From Fluctibacter corallii (GTDB lineage Bacteria; Pseudomonadota; Gammaproteobacteria; Enterobacterales; Alteromonadaceae): 64,000 bases of DNA. Under the pieces are notes generated by a model, which saw only the letters and a list, made by a program, of their open reading frames with translations, was not told the origin of the DNA and did not search any database. This document shows, piece by piece, positions 7,801-17,188 of this stretch (its first letter is position 1; every line of letters begins with the position of its first letter). Position numbers and translations under genes: made by a program. Where the stretch lies: positions 124,001 through 188,000 of the forward strand of contig NZ_JAOWKX010000002.1 in NCBI RefSeq assembly GCF_025751585.1, given 5' to 3'.

Positions 7801-7980
7801 AAAGTGAGTGTTTTTCACACAAGGCTTAATTTTATTGGTGTTTACTGCATGGTGTAAACTCTAAATCAGCCCCGAATAAGGTGTTTAGTGACGCCATCAT
7901 ATCATGAAAAATATAAGTCTGTGAATGAGATACTGAGAATATTCGTTTTGATTGCTGAATAACTAAGCGATGGGTCATGT

Positions 7981-8034
7981 TTGCTTAAGTCATAAATCAT
8001 GCTATAAAAAATACACCCGGTGACAGCGTTGTCA
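7981..8034 (+). promoter_or_regulatory. Promoter with LacI-family (NagR-like) operator for the nagX-like gene
   Basis: A -35 element TTGCTT (7981-7986) and a -10 element TATAAA (8003-8008) are 16 bp apart. TGACAGCGTTGTCA at 8021-8034, just downstream of the likely transcription start, is a near-perfect dyad around a central CG, the pattern of LacI-family operators. NagR of related Shewanella species, a LacI-type repressor of N-acetylglucosamine genes, recognises a site of this kind and controls nagX. An operator at this place would repress transcription. Confidence 0.6.
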
Positions 8035-8134
8035 TTTATTTAACTGTGCAGTATTTCAAACATGATGGCGTTAAAAATGTAGCGTTATATAGCGTTTAGC
8101 AGTGATTTTGTTATCCAACGTAAAGTGAATAAGG

Positions 8135-9289
8135 ATGTCAGGTATGGATGAGAAGAGCGCAGTTGGAAAAGAACATAATGTTAGCAAACGTTGGGTATTT
8201 TTAGATGCGCTACGCGGGTTTGATATGGTTTGGATTTTGGGTGCTGATAAACTGTTTTTCGGCGTATTCTTAACGACCAATTGGACGATATTTCATGCCT
8301 TAGATCGTCAAATGACGCATAGTGAATGGCACGGTGTCACTGCCTATGATTTGATATTTCCTTTGTTTATCTTTTTGTCAGGCGTCACTATCGGGCTAGT
8401 GTCACGGCAATTGGCTGGCGACAAACGAAAAAACACAAGTGCCATTTTAACTGCAACACGCCGTCTGGCGCTGCTTGTTATTCTTGGCATTATGTATAAC
8501 CACGGTTGGGGGAGTGGCATACCTACAAATCCTTCTGACATTCGCTATGCAAGCGTATTAGCGCGAATTGGTATTACTTGGTATGTGACAGCATGTTTAT
8601 TTTGGGTTCTTCCCATACGCGCTATTGTCGTTTTCGCCATGTGTTTATTAGCCATTAACGGATGGTTTCATTTATTTCTGCCTGTGCCGGATCTCGGCTC
8701 CCCCTCGGTAACGCCATTACATAGTTGGAATAGGTGGCTCGATATGCAAGTATTGCCAGGCGTGGCTTATCAGGGTAAAACACCTGATCCTGAAGGTGTG
8801 ATGTCTACATTCCCTGCAATTGCGACATGCATAGCAGGATTATGGTTGGGCACACGCATCCGCTGTTGGCAGAGGCAGCCAGATCATCGACAGATTACGT
8901 ACATTGTCGTAATGAACTTGGGGTTAATAGTGGCAGCTTACGTGCTCCATCCTTACTATCCAATGAACAAAACTTTGTGGACATCCACCTTTGGAATATT
9001 AAGCATCGGAGTCAGCACACTTATCACATTGCTGTTCTACTGGATTATAGAAGTCAAGGGAAGCCGAAGAATCGGCGTTGTATTTGCTGTTATTGGTTGC
9101 AATGCGTTGTTTATTTATCTTGCTACTAGTCTCGTGAGTTGGCAGTACTTGATTGATAGTCTTTTTGGCCACGCTTTGCAGCTCGTTCCGAAACAGCATC
9201 AATTGCTTATCTCAGTTATTTTACTCGTTTCTGTACAGTGGTTGGTGCTACACGCCATGTTTAAACGGTGTTGGCTGGTCAACGTGTAG
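8135..9289 (+). CDS. nagX: NagX-like multi-pass membrane protein (DUF5009 / heparan-alpha-glucosaminide acetyltransferase-like)
   Basis: Inner-membrane protein of 384 aa with about ten hydrophobic segments. The N-terminus RWVFLDALRGFDMVWILGAD followed by AYDLIFPLFIFLSGVTIGL is diagnostic of the COG4299/DUF5009 family, related to lysosomal heparan-alpha-glucosaminide N-acetyltransferase. In Shewanella and relatives the family member NagX is linked to N-acetylglucosamine or chitin oligosaccharide use, possibly as a transporter; its reaction is not established. The operator upstream supports this link. It ends 12 bp before the convergent merR gene. No other nag gene is near, so it would be a single-gene member of a scattered regulon. 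The family is sure; the symbol is by analogy. Confidence 0.8.
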   Translation: MSGMDEKSAVGKEHNVSKRWVFLDALRGFDMVWILGADKLFFGVFLTTNWTIFHALDRQMTHSEWHGVTAYDLIFPLFIFLSGVTIGLVSRQLAGDKRKNTSAILTATRRLALLVILGIMYNHGWGSGIPTNPSDIRYASVLARIGITWYVTACLFWVLPIRAIVVFAMCLLAINGWFHLFLPVPDLGSPSVTPLHSWNRWLDMQVLPGVAYQGKTPDPEGVMSTFPAIATCIAGLWLGTRIRCWQRQPDHRQITYIVVMNLGLIVAAYVLHPYYPMNKTLWTSTFGILSIGVSTLITLLFYWIIEVKGSRRIGVVFAVIGCNALFIYLATSLVSWQYLIDSLFGHALQLVPKQHQLLISVILLVSVQWLVLHAMFKRCWLVNV

Positions 9290-9301
9290 TCTCAAGTCAT
9301 C

Positions 9302-9751
9302 TCAACCATAGTTCCGTTTTGGCTTAAGCGGTGCTTTTACGGCAATTTTTACGTCAGACTCGGCCAGCAGACTGCCAAACTCTTCTGATGACATGCATTG
9401 ACCACTCGACCATAGATCATTGAGGCGATGAATGAAGCCAGCCAGACGATTTCGATTGTCGGTCAGTTGACGAATAACTTCATCACTTTCTTCGAGCTTA
9501 GTAGTGAGCCTGTCCATAATAGCGAGATGATCAACGTCCTCACACCCACCCATTAATTCAGGTAATTCTTGTAAAGAGAACCCCAATCCTTGGCAAAATC
9601 GTATGAGATTAATTTGATCAAGGGCGCGTTCATCATAATCTCGATAACCACTTGCTAGCCTTTTAGCGGGAGGCAACAAACCAGATTGCTCATAAAACCG
9701 AATGGTACTTGTGGGTATGCCGCTGAGTTTTGCTAATTCACCAATACGCAT
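9302..9751 (-). CDS. MerR-family transcriptional regulator
   Basis: A 149-aa regulator whose N-terminal MRIGELAKLSGIPTSTIRFYEQSGLL is the winged-helix DNA-binding domain of MerR proteins, followed by the YRDYDERALDQINLI segment and a long dimerisation helix. Three Cys (in FCQGLGF, GGCEDVD and SGQCMSS) are scattered and do not form an obvious metal or redox centre, so the effector is not predicted. It is transcribed divergently from an old yellow enzyme gene, and a MerR-type operator sits in that gene's promoter. It most likely controls that neighbour, perhaps in response to electrophiles or quinones. GGAAGAAATT precedes the ATG. Confidence 0.88.
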   Translation of the reverse strand: MRIGELAKLSGIPTSTIRFYEQSGLLPPAKRLASGYRDYDERALDQINLIRFCQGLGFSLQELPELMGGCEDVDHLAIMDRLTTKLEESDEVIRQLTDNRNRLAGFIHRLNDLWSSGQCMSSEEFGSLLAESDVKIAVKAPLKPKRNYG

Positions 9752-9794
9752 AATTTCTTCCTTACTGCACTTTTCATTTCATTGAAAAAGAGGG

Positions 9795-9825
9795 TTGACC
9801 TTAAACTTTACTTTAAGGTTAGAGT
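9795..9825 (+). promoter_or_regulatory. MerR-type promoter and operator for the old yellow enzyme gene
   Basis: The -35 hexamer TTGACC (9795-9800) and -10 hexamer TAGAGT (9820-9825) are separated by 19 bp, the over-long spacer that MerR proteins correct by twisting DNA. Between them ACCTTAAA (9798-9805) and TTTAAGGT (9812-9819) form a perfect 8-6-8 dyad. Transcription would begin near 9832. Confidence 0.85.
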
Positions 9826-9844
9826 AACACAAAACATCAACTTA

Positions 9845-11095
9845 ATGAGAACGAATATGTCATCAGATGCATTTCAGCCAATCAGTTTTAAAAGTGGCCT
9901 AACAGTAAAAAATAGAATGGTTAAAGCAGCGATGGAAGAAAATCTTGCTACCGCTGAACAAACACCAGGAAAAACCCTGAGAACCTTGTATGAGGCCTGG
10001 TCAAAAGGTGGAGTGGGGTTAATTATTACAGGCAATGTGATGGTGGACCATCTTGCTATGACTGGCCCAGGCGGTGTTGTACTAGAAAAAAATACCGATT
10101 TGCAGGCGTTTAGTCAGTGGGCAAAGTCTGCTAAACATGAAGGTACGCGCGCTATTATGCAGATTAACCACCCTGGCAGACAAGTATTTAAAAAAATGGG
10201 AGGAAAAGTGCTATCTCCTTCCGATGTAGCGCTGAATATGGGCAAACATTCAGGGTTATTTGGGCAACCTAAACCGATGACCGAGGCGGAAATTCAAGAT
10301 GTGATTGACCGTTTTACACATACGGCAGTGCAGGCAAAACTCGCTGGGTTTGATGGTGTACAGGTGCACGCCGCCCACGGATATCTGATTTCTCAATTTT
10401 TATCGCCACTGGTTAACAAACGTCAAGATGCGTGGGGTGGTTCGTTAGAAAATCGAGCAAAACTTTTACTGGCCGTTGTCGATAGCATTATCGAAGCCTG
10501 CGGTAGCGATTTTAGTGTGTCAGTGAAACTAAACTCCGCCGATTTTCAGCGTGGCGGATTTGCTGAAGAAGATGCCCAGCAAGTGGTTTCTTTATTGGCT
10601 CAGCGCCATGTCGATTTTGTTGAGCTTTCGGGCGGGAGCTACGAAGCACCCGCGATGCAAGGGCGCACGGCAGACCAGCGCACGCTTGACCGAGAGGCTT
10701 ACTTCTTAGAATTTGCTGAAGTCATTGCCAATAAAACATCATTGCCAATTATGACGACAGGTGGGATCACAAAATTAAAGACAGTAGAGCGTGTGCTGGC
10801 TAGCGGAGTTGCAATGGTCGGAATGGCAAGCGCGTTGGCGAGTAGGCCAGATTTACCTAATCGTTGGAAATCTGCGCCTGAAACCTTGGGGAGTATTCCT
10901 CGCGTTAACTGGCAAGATAAAACGCTCAGTGGGCTTGCTGTTATGGCGATGGTTAAGCGCCAGCTAAGGCAAATGGGGAAGGGCAAAACACCAAAGTTGA
11001 ATCTTAATCCAGCGTTTACGCTGTTTACTGAGCAATTACGTTCTGCCTCGCTAACTAAGCGCTACAGAAAACGATATGCAAACCAAGTCAAATAG
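9845..11095 (+). CDS. NADH:flavin oxidoreductase, old yellow enzyme family
   Basis: FMN-dependent ene-reductase with a TIM barrel. Visible family features are FQPISFKSGLTVKNRMVKAAM at the N-terminus, GVQVHAAHGYLISQFLSPL with the His pair that binds the substrate carbonyl, NKRQDAWGGSLENRAKLLL, and TTGGITK near the C-terminal phosphate site. Substrates of the family are electrophilic enones and quinones; the natural one is unknown here. The open frame reaches back to 9782, but the promoter at 9795-9825 rules that start out. ATG 9845 or 9857 (MSSDAFQP) is the true start, giving 416 or 412 aa. Probably induced by the divergent MerR protein. A strong terminator follows. Confidence 0.88.
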   Translation: MRTNMSSDAFQPISFKSGLTVKNRMVKAAMEENLATAEQTPGKTLRTLYEAWSKGGVGLIITGNVMVDHLAMTGPGGVVLEKNTDLQAFSQWAKSAKHEGTRAIMQINHPGRQVFKKMGGKVLSPSDVALNMGKHSGLFGQPKPMTEAEIQDVIDRFTHTAVQAKLAGFDGVQVHAAHGYLISQFLSPLVNKRQDAWGGSLENRAKLLLAVVDSIIEACGSDFSVSVKLNSADFQRGGFAEEDAQQVVSLLAQRHVDFVELSGGSYEAPAMQGRTADQRTLDREAYFLEFAEVIANKTSLPIMTTGGITKLKTVERVLASGVAMVGMASALASRPDLPNRWKSAPETLGSIPRVNWQDKTLSGLAVMAMVKRQLRQMGKGKTPKLNLNPAFTLFTEQLRSASLTKRYRKRYANQVK

Positions 11096-11107
11096 ATAAA
11101 GGTTTCA

Positions 11108-11136
11108 AAATAAGGCAGTGAGTCACTGCCTTATTT
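11108..11136. terminator. Bidirectional terminator between the oxidoreductase gene and smpB
   Basis: AAATAAGGCAGTGA and TCACTGCCTTATTT form a perfect 14-bp stem around one base. The A- and T-rich outer arms provide a U tract on both strands, so it can serve both convergent genes. Confidence 0.85.
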
Positions 11137-11149
11137 GAGTGTAGTCATT

Positions 11150-11629
11150 TTACCCTTTGTGTTTGAGCATGCGTTCTTTTTGGCGTGCCCAGTCTCGGTC
11201 TTTTACTGCGTCACGTTTATCGTGGGCTTGCTTGCCTTTAGCCAAATAGATTTCTAGCTTTACCCAGCATTGCTTCCAATACATCGCGGTAGCCACAATC
11301 GAAAAGCCTTGGCGTTCTCTCGCACCAATCAGACGATCAATTTCACGCTTTTTAAGTAACAGCTTACGAGGCCGAGTTGGATCACAGACCACGTGCGATG
11401 ATGCTTGGTTAAGAGGGTTGATTGTCGCATTTAATAGAAATGCTTCGCCATTTTTTAGGTGCACGTAAGTGTCAGACAAATTGACCTTGCCTGCACGGAT
11501 ACTTTTTACTTCCCAGCCTTGTAACTCTAAACCAGCCTCAAGTTTGTCCTGAAGGTGAAACTCGTGGCGGGCTTTTTTGTTCAATGCAATCGTATTGCTA
11601 TTGCTGGATTTTGACTTCTTCTTGCTCAT
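11150..11629 (-). CDS. smpB: SsrA-binding protein SmpB
   Basis: Small basic protein that binds tmRNA and brings it to stalled ribosomes for trans-translation. The start at 11629 ([20 protein letters not shown]) gives 159 aa, the usual length. The frame also allows a TTG at 11650, which is less likely. Family features: [37 protein letters not shown], and the C-terminal tail [20 protein letters not shown] that mimics mRNA in the A site. It is divergent from ratA-rnfH, the common gammaproteobacterial arrangement. The tmRNA gene itself (ssrA) was not seen in this window. Confidence 0.97.
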   Translation of the reverse strand: MSKKKSKSSNSNTIALNKKARHEFHLQDKLEAGLELQGWEVKSIRAGKVNLSDTYVHLKNGEAFLLNATINPLNQASSHVVCDPTRPRKLLLKKREIDRLIGARERQGFSIVATAMYWKQCWVKLEIYLAKGKQAHDKRDAVKDRDWARQKERMLKHKG

Positions 11630-11750
11630 GGCGGCGTAGTATACCAGCAATGTTGACTTTGAAAATCAAAATTTCTCAGATTGAACAGAAGCTTGTAAAT
11701 CGTGTTACACTTTGCTGCTGTTTAATGAGTTTTTCTAGATGGGAGAGTCG

Positions 11751-12182
11751 ATGCCGCAAATTAGCCGTAATGCGCTGGTTGCGTTTAGTGCTGAGTCAAT
11801 GTTTGACTTGGTTAACGATATTGCCGCTTATCCTCAATTTTTACCCGGATGCGCTGATGCTAACGTTGAGTCTGAAAATGAACACGAAATGCGAGCTTCG
11901 TTGCTGATTGCTAGAGCAGGCGTTAAGCAGTGGTTCACTACGCACAATACACTTGAGCGTGGGAAGTTTATTCACATGAAGTTGGTGGATGGTCCGTTTA
12001 CACATCTATCTGGAGGCTGGACATTCACGCCACTGGCAGAAGATGCGTGTAAAATAGAATTAAGCCTAGAATTCGAATTTTCCAGTAAATTGGCTGAAAT
12101 GGCTTTTGGACGAATCTTTAATAGTATTGCTACCAATATGGTGTCGGCGTTTACGCAGCGAGCGAAAGAGGTCTATCTATGA
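11751..12182 (+). CDS. ratA: RatA-type START-domain protein (CoQ10-binding-like)
   Basis: A 143-aa protein of the polyketide-cyclase/START superfamily ([49 protein letters not shown]). E. coli RatA was described as a toxin blocking 70S formation, while mitochondrial homologues (Coq10) bind ubiquinone; the latter role fits conservation better. The ATG at 11751 is preferred over 11739 because MPQISR aligns with the family start. It overlaps rnfH by 4 nt, so the pair is translationally coupled. Despite database names such as toxin-antitoxin system protein, these two genes are not a typical addiction module. Confidence 0.92.
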   Translation: MPQISRNALVAFSAESMFDLVNDIAAYPQFLPGCADANVESENEHEMRASLLIARAGVKQWFTTHNTLERGKFIHMKLVDGPFTHLSGGWTFTPLAEDACKIELSLEFEFSSKLAEMAFGRIFNSIATNMVSAFTQRAKEVYL

Positions 12183-12517
12183 CAGAAAAGCAGATTTCAA
12201 TTGAGGTGGCATATGCGCGGCCTGAAAAGCAGAGTTTATTGGAAGTTGTGGTTGAATCGGGTGCGACAGTGGAAGACGTAATATCTGCCTCGGGTATTAT
12301 GAAACGTTACACAGAAATTGATCTAACTAAAAACAAAGTGGGTATTTGGAATCGCACATGTAAGTTAAGTGATATTCCAAAAGAAGGCGACAGAATTGAA
12401 ATATACAGACCGTTGATTGCCGATCCGAAAGAAGTACGTCGTCGCAGAGCGGAAAAAGCAAAATTAGAAGGACGCGCAGATAAGGTAACGGGTGGAAGAC
12501 CCAAATCCTTAGGGTGA
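12179..12517 (+). CDS. rnfH: RnfH family ubiquitin-like-fold protein
   Basis: A 112-aa protein with a beta-grasp fold ([60 protein letters not shown]). Its molecular role is not established; it is nearly always found downstream of ratA and opposite smpB. The basic C-terminal tail with a run of Arg and Lys is typical. ATGA overlap with ratA shows coupling. The usual next gene, bamE, is not here. Confidence 0.93.
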   Translation: MTEKQISIEVAYARPEKQSLLEVVVESGATVEDVISASGIMKRYTEIDLTKNKVGIWNRTCKLSDIPKEGDRIEIYRPLIADPKEVRRRRAEKAKLEGRADKVTGGRPKSLG

Positions 12518-12594
12518 CATAGCATCGAGCCTTGTAGAGAACAAAGAGCGCGTCTAAGCTAAACCAATCTTATGGTGAGCAGGCTAACAAAACA

Positions 12595-13086
12595 GTGAAA
12601 ACGCCTCCTATTCCGAAAAATGAAACCGCCCGCTTACAAGCGCTCTATCGTTTGCACATTCTCGATACGCCGCAAGAGCAACGTTTCGATAAAATCACCG
12701 AGCAAGCCCAGCGCTTTTTCCAAGTGCCGGTGGCCGTGATTTCCTTTATCGACGAACATCGACAGTGGTTTAAGTCAAAAATTGGAATAGACAATACTGA
12801 AACACCGCGAGATATTGCATTTTGTGCACATACCATTGTGCACGACGATGTCCTTTATGTGCCTGATGCGCAATTACATGAGGCATTTAAGCGTAACCCG
12901 CAAGTGATCGAGCCTCCGCATATTAGAACCTACATGGGCGCTCCCATTACGGCCCCTACTGGAGAAAAAATTGGTTCGCTGTGTGTGGTTGATATGATTC
13001 CTCGTGTCTTTGTAGACAGTGACAAGGAAGTATTGATGGAGCTGGCTCGTATTGTCGAAGCCGAACTCCATAGTGATGAAAGCTAA
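12595..13086 (+). CDS. Stand-alone GAF-domain protein
   Basis: A 163-aa cytoplasmic protein that is almost entirely one GAF domain. It has the motif set of a common family: RLQALYRLHILDTPQEQRFD, PVAVISFIDEHRQWFKSKIG, RDIAFCAHTIV, and YMGAPITAPTGEKIGSLCV. In other proteins this domain sits before GGDEF or histidine kinase modules; here no output domain is attached. The ligand is unknown. Translation starts at a GTG at 12595; no closer ATG fits the family. It stands alone between rnfH and the PEP synthase regulator, which is convergent. Confidence 0.82.
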   Translation: MKTPPIPKNETARLQALYRLHILDTPQEQRFDKITEQAQRFFQVPVAVISFIDEHRQWFKSKIGIDNTETPRDIAFCAHTIVHDDVLYVPDAQLHEAFKRNPQVIEPPHIRTYMGAPITAPTGEKIGSLCVVDMIPRVFVDSDKEVLMELARIVEAELHSDES

Positions 13087-13155
13087 TTCACATTTTTAAT
13101 AACGTAGATCAGCTGTCAAAAGGCATATGTGCAACGCTAACCGTCCGCTAAAGCG

Positions 13156-13968
13156 TTAATATTTTCTCCGCTGTAATCCGGTCTGTGACAGGATTTTTGC
13201 CGACATTTCTTCAATTGAGAACTTGGTGCTGTTAAGAAACGGTATTTTTTCTTTTCGATACAGGTTTTCAACCTCTCTTAATTCCATGCGGCACTGTTGC
13301 ATTGACGCATAGCGGCTATTTGCTCTGCGCTCAGAACGAATTTGATGTAAACGCTCTGCATTAATAGTCAGGCCGAATAATTTGTCTTTGAACCGCCTCA
13401 ACATAGGCGGCAGTTTTAACACATCGCCCATGTCTTCTTCGGTAAATGGGTAGTTGGCAGCTTTTATTCCATATTGCAGCGCAAGATAAAGGCTAGTTGG
13501 CGTTTTGCCTGAACGTGACACACCAACCAGAATAATGTCTGCTTCATGATAGTTTTTCAGGTTCGAACCATCGTCATTTGCCAGCGCAAAATTTACCGCC
13601 TCGATCCGAATGTCGTACGTGGTTTCATGGATGCTATGGGTACGGTGTTTTTCTGGCTTACTGGGAACACCAAGCACTTTTTCGAGGGGCGCAACAAATT
13701 GATCAAGAAAGTTGTAGTTGATGCCTACCGATTGGGCAATAATTTTACGCACATCACTATTCACGATAGTATAAAACACGAGAGGACGCTCTCCCGTTTC
13801 TTGAAAACTTTCATAGATTTTTCTGTTCACCTCGTGAGCCTGTTCTTCAGTTTCAACAAAGGGAAGGGTGATATGATCAAATTCTACCGTGAAAAGCGAC
13901 AGTAACGCGTGGCCAAACACTTCTGCAGTGATGGCTGTACCGTCGGAAATATAAAACGAAGTCCGCAC
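13156..13968 (-). CDS. ppsR: PEP synthase regulatory protein (bifunctional kinase/pyrophosphorylase, DUF299)
   Basis: Switches PEP synthase off and on by ADP-dependent phosphorylation and Pi-dependent dephosphorylation of a Thr near its catalytic His. The 270-aa protein has the DUF299 features FYISDGTAITAEVFGHALLS at the N-terminus and the P-loop VGVSRSGKTPTSLYLA near residue 152. It is divergent from ppsA across a 225-bp gap that must hold both promoters, the standard pairing. A small inverted repeat AACGCT/AGCGTT (13133-13157) straddles its stop and may help termination. Confidence 0.95.
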   Translation of the reverse strand: MRTSFYISDGTAITAEVFGHALLSLFTVEFDHITLPFVETEEQAHEVNRKIYESFQETGERPLVFYTIVNSDVRKIIAQSVGINYNFLDQFVAPLEKVLGVPSKPEKHRTHSIHETTYDIRIEAVNFALANDDGSNLKNYHEADIILVGVSRSGKTPTSLYLALQYGIKAANYPFTEEDMGDVLKLPPMLRRFKDKLFGLTINAERLHQIRSERRANSRYASMQQCRMELREVENLYRKEKIPFLNSTKFSIEEMSAKILSQTGLQRRKY

Positions 13969-14193
13969 AACAATTCCTTAACAATGTCGTAAATTTATTA
14001 CAGAAAGAAATAAAATTTTACTTTTTTATTACCGTCATTTTAAAATTCTTAGCGCAAAATGTCAGTGGGCAGTAAAACGCTATATCTAAAGTACTTCGCC
14101 TCCGACGAATTTGCACCGAAAACTTTTACTGCAGATTGGTAATGCGCCCAGATCGGCAACACATTGATTAACCTCTTTTTGGAGAATGAGATA

Positions 14194-16569
14194 GTGCAAG
14201 AACATGTACTTTGGTATCAGAATTTAGGCATGGACGATGTTGGCAGAGTGGGCGGAAAAAACGCGTCGTTAGGTGAGATGATTTCAAACCTGGCAAATGC
14301 AGGCGTGCAAGTTCCAGGCGGCTTTGCTACAACCGCGAGTGCCTTCAATGAATTTCTTGAGCAAAGTGGTTTGGAAAAACGTATCCATGATGCACTAGAC
14401 GCACTGGATGTAGACGACGTAGAAGCGTTAGCCAAAACCGGTGATGAGATCCGTACTTGGATTATCGACACTCCCTTTACTCCCGCACTGGAAAGTGCCA
14501 TAAAAGATGCATTTGAAACACTACAGGCTGATGCCGGTAGTGACGCATCGTTTGCCGTGAGATCGTCAGCCACAGCAGAAGATATGCCTGACGCATCGTT
14601 TGCAGGGCAGCAAGAAACATTTTTGAATGTAAAAGGTTACGACGCCGTATTGGTAGCCATAAAGCACGTTTTTGCTTCGCTATTTAACGACCGTGCAATT
14701 TCTTACCGTGTACACCAGGGCTATGATCATAAGGGCGTAGCGTTGTCTGCTGGTGTTCAGCGCATGGTACGCAGCGACTGCGCATCATCTGGTGTTATGT
14801 TCACCATCGATACCGAATCAGGTTTTGAAGACGTTGTATTTATCACATCTTCTTTTGGTTTGGGTGAAATGGTCGTGCAAGGTGCGGTAAACCCTGATGA
14901 ATTTTATGTGCACAAACCAACGTTGAATAAATCTCTTCCGGCGATTGTACGCCGAAATCTTGGTAGCAAGTTAACCAAGATGATTTACTCTTCTGACACC
15001 AGCCATGGTAAGCAGGTTGAAATCGTAGATATCGATAGCCAAGACAGCAAACGTTTTTCTCTTAGTGACGATGAAGTCATGGAATTGGCGAAACAAGCAC
15101 AAATTATTGAGAAGCATTATCAGCGTCCTATGGATATCGAATGGGCAAAAGATGGGCTTGATGGCAAGCTTTACATTGTTCAGGCACGTCCCGAGACAGT
15201 ACGTAGCCGCGAAGACATGCAGGTGATTGAAAGCTTCCGCCTGAAGGATTCGGGTAAAGTCGTGTGCGAAGGGCGCGCGATTGGCCACAAGATTGGAGCT
15301 GGCACAGCGAAAGTGTTGGGCTCGATTGACGAAATGTCAAAAATTCAACCAGGCGATGTGCTGGTAACCGATATGACGGACCCTGATTGGGAACCGATCA
15401 TGAAGAAGGCTTCTGCTATTGTCACAAACCGAGGTGGTCGTACGTGTCACGCAGCCATTATTGCGCGTGAGTTAGGTATTCCAGCCGTTGTTGGCTGTGG
15501 TAATGCCACTAGCTCTATTGCAACTGGCGATAAGGTCACGGTGTCATGTGCAGAGGGTGACACAGGTTATATATACAGCGATAATCTTGACTTTGAAGTG
15601 GTGACATCACGCATCGATTCTATGCCAGAAGTACCACTTAAGGTTATGATGAACGTGGGTAACCCTGACCGCGCATTTGATTTCGCTCGCTTGCCTCATG
15701 AAGGTGTCGGGCTTGCTCGTCTAGAGTTCATCATTAACCGCATGATTGGTGTACACCCTAAGGCGTTGTTGAATTTTGATGAACAGCCAGATGAGCTGAA
15801 AGAAGAAATTAACGACATCATTGCGGGTTACGAATCGCCAAGAGAGTTCTACATTCAAAAGCTTGTTGAAGGTATTTCAACAATCGGTGCAGCATTTTCG
15901 CCTAAGCGCGTGATCGTGCGCATGTCTGACTTTAAATCGAATGAGTACTTTAACTTGGTAGGTGGCTACCAATATGAGCCAGACGAAGAAAACCCAATGC
16001 TCGGCTTCCGTGGCGCAAGTCGTTATATCTCTGAAGATTTCAGAGAGTGTTTTGCGCTTGAATGTGAAGCGATAAAACGTGTTCGCAATACGATGGGCCT
16101 GACTAATGTCGAAATTATGATCCCATTCGTGAGAACCCTTGAGGAAGGACGTAAGGTTATTGAGCTTTTAGCCGAAGAGGGCTTAAAGCAAGGTGAAAAT
16201 GGCTTGCGTGTAATTATGATGTGCGAGCTGCCTTCAAACGCGTTATTGGCGGATGAATTCCTAGAAATCTTTGATGGATTCTCGATAGGCTCGAACGATA
16301 TGACCCAGCTAACTCTTGGTCTAGATCGCGATTCAGGTTTAATCGCGCACCTATTCGACGAGCGTGACCCTGCGGTGAAAGCAATGCTGGCGATGGCGAT
16401 TAAAGCCGCGAAAGCGAAAGGCAAATACGTTGGAATCTGTGGGCAAGGCCCATCTGACCATGAAGATTTGGCTGCATGGCTAGTAGAGCAAGGTATAGAC
16501 AGTGTGTCTTTAAACCCTGATACCGTGGTTGAAACGTGGTTATACCTTGGCGAAAAACACGGTAATTAA
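14194..16569 (+). CDS. ppsA: Phosphoenolpyruvate synthase
   Basis: Makes PEP from pyruvate and ATP, releasing AMP and phosphate, for gluconeogenesis. Length is 791 aa from a GTG at 14194, preceded by GGAG; the upstream TTG at 14164 has no family support. The domains are the N-terminal ATP-binding domain ([30 protein letters not shown]), the central phosphohistidine domain with catalytic His in [20 protein letters not shown] near residue 418, and the C-terminal PEP/pyruvate TIM barrel ([29 protein letters not shown]). It is regulated by the divergent PpsR. A strong intrinsic terminator follows 14 bp downstream. Confidence 0.97.
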   Translation: MQEHVLWYQNLGMDDVGRVGGKNASLGEMISNLANAGVQVPGGFATTASAFNEFLEQSGLEKRIHDALDALDVDDVEALAKTGDEIRTWIIDTPFTPALESAIKDAFETLQADAGSDASFAVRSSATAEDMPDASFAGQQETFLNVKGYDAVLVAIKHVFASLFNDRAISYRVHQGYDHKGVALSAGVQRMVRSDCASSGVMFTIDTESGFEDVVFITSSFGLGEMVVQGAVNPDEFYVHKPTLNKSLPAIVRRNLGSKLTKMIYSSDTSHGKQVEIVDIDSQDSKRFSLSDDEVMELAKQAQIIEKHYQRPMDIEWAKDGLDGKLYIVQARPETVRSREDMQVIESFRLKDSGKVVCEGRAIGHKIGAGTAKVLGSIDEMSKIQPGDVLVTDMTDPDWEPIMKKASAIVTNRGGRTCHAAIIARELGIPAVVGCGNATSSIATGDKVTVSCAEGDTGYIYSDNLDFEVVTSRIDSMPEVPLKVMMNVGNPDRAFDFARLPHEGVGLARLEFIINRMIGVHPKALLNFDEQPDELKEEINDIIAGYESPREFYIQKLVEGISTIGAAFSPKRVIVRMSDFKSNEYFNLVGGYQYEPDEENPMLGFRGASRYISEDFRECFALECEAIKRVRNTMGLTNVEIMIPFVRTLEEGRKVIELLAEEGLKQGENGLRVIMMCELPSNALLADEFLEIFDGFSIGSNDMTQLTLGLDRDSGLIAHLFDERDPAVKAMLAMAIKAAKAKGKYVGICGQGPSDHEDLAAWLVEQGIDSVSLNPDTVVETWLYLGEKHGN

Positions 16570-16583
16570 TGTGTTGATTAGCT

Positions 16584-16611
16584 AAAAAAAGCGCCACCAG
16601 GCGCTTTTTTT
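16584..16611 (+). terminator. Intrinsic terminator of ppsA
   Basis: AAAAAAAGCGCC, loop ACCA, GGCGCTTTTTTT: a stem with A and U tracts directly after the ppsA stop. Confidence 0.93.
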
Positions 16612-16795
16612 GTATTTGATGAACCGTGCTAAATGGCGCTTAGCCATTTGGTTGAATGTTTTGTTGCCACAGTCAGATCCTGTTAGTTGACAGGAGTGAG
16701 CGAGTATTAAAAATAGGCGTATCAAGGAACACGTAACGGGAATTTACATTGACGAAAATGATAATGGGGTGTCTCGCTCATGTACTTGCCAGAGA

Positions 16796-17020
16796 TTAAA
16801 AGCGACGATACTTCCATTTGAGCATTGTGGAGTCTAGTCGGCGGGCGCTCTTACTCATCATATTCTGACAGCGCTGTAGCCATACTCGTGCGATGGGAAC
16901 ATCGAAACTAAGCATAAATAACCCAAACAGCAATACAAACATTGAGCCTGGTAAAATAAATAGAATAACGCCAAATAACACACACAATGTGCCTAAGGTG
17001 ATCCGAGCGTGTTTTTTCAT
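16796..17020 (-). CDS. Small two-helix membrane protein, PGPGW-like
   Basis: A 74-aa protein with a hydrophobic hairpin: ITLGTLCVLFGVILFILPG, then SMFVLLFGLFMLSFDVPIA, and a basic C-terminal tail (LQRCQNMMSKSARRLDS). The LPG turn between the two helices resembles the PGPGW transmembrane family, although the full PGPGW motif is not present (PGSM here). Function unknown. It lies alone on the minus strand between ppsA and ydiJ. Confidence 0.65.
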   Translation of the reverse strand: MKKHARITLGTLCVLFGVILFILPGSMFVLLFGLFMLSFDVPIARVWLQRCQNMMSKSARRLDSTMLKWKYRRF

Positions 17021-17188
17021 ACGTACATGATGTTAAGTAATGATTCGTGGCAGTATAACAGCCTATTCTCATAGATAGATGGTCTGAGTTGTTACAATTC
17101 GTAAAAATTAGACCATGTAAGCGCTGGTGAAATAGGGGCATGCTTGGGTATACTACTGCGCTTTCACCAATGGGGAATTGTTGTATTC

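Larger units (their letters stand above)
7636..8134. other. 499-bp intergenic region at the probable island/chromosome junction
   Basis: No gene is visible here. The region holds a 19-bp palindrome (7683-7701), a tandem TGTGGTAA repeat (7781-7800), a C/G-rich hairpin CCTCC...GGAGG near 7755-7773, and the promoter and LacI-type operator of the nagX-like gene (7981-8034). Because the integrase lies to the left and conserved metabolic genes begin to the right, one island end probably falls between about 7700 and 7970. I could not identify a tRNA or tmRNA 3' end as attachment site. Confidence 0.5.

Noticed and set aside
7740-7970. tRNA or tmRNA 3' end as island attachment site
   Set aside because: No TTCGA-type T-loop followed by a CCA end or acceptor-stem pairing could be found.
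9782-9844. N-terminal extension of the old yellow enzyme
   Set aside because: The MerR-type promoter lies inside it, and the extra residues (KKRVDLKLYFKVRVTQ) do not match the family.
11751-12517. RatA-RnfH as a toxin-antitoxin system
   Set aside because: The pair is a conserved housekeeping unit beside smpB; the proteins belong to START and beta-grasp families with no addiction-module features.
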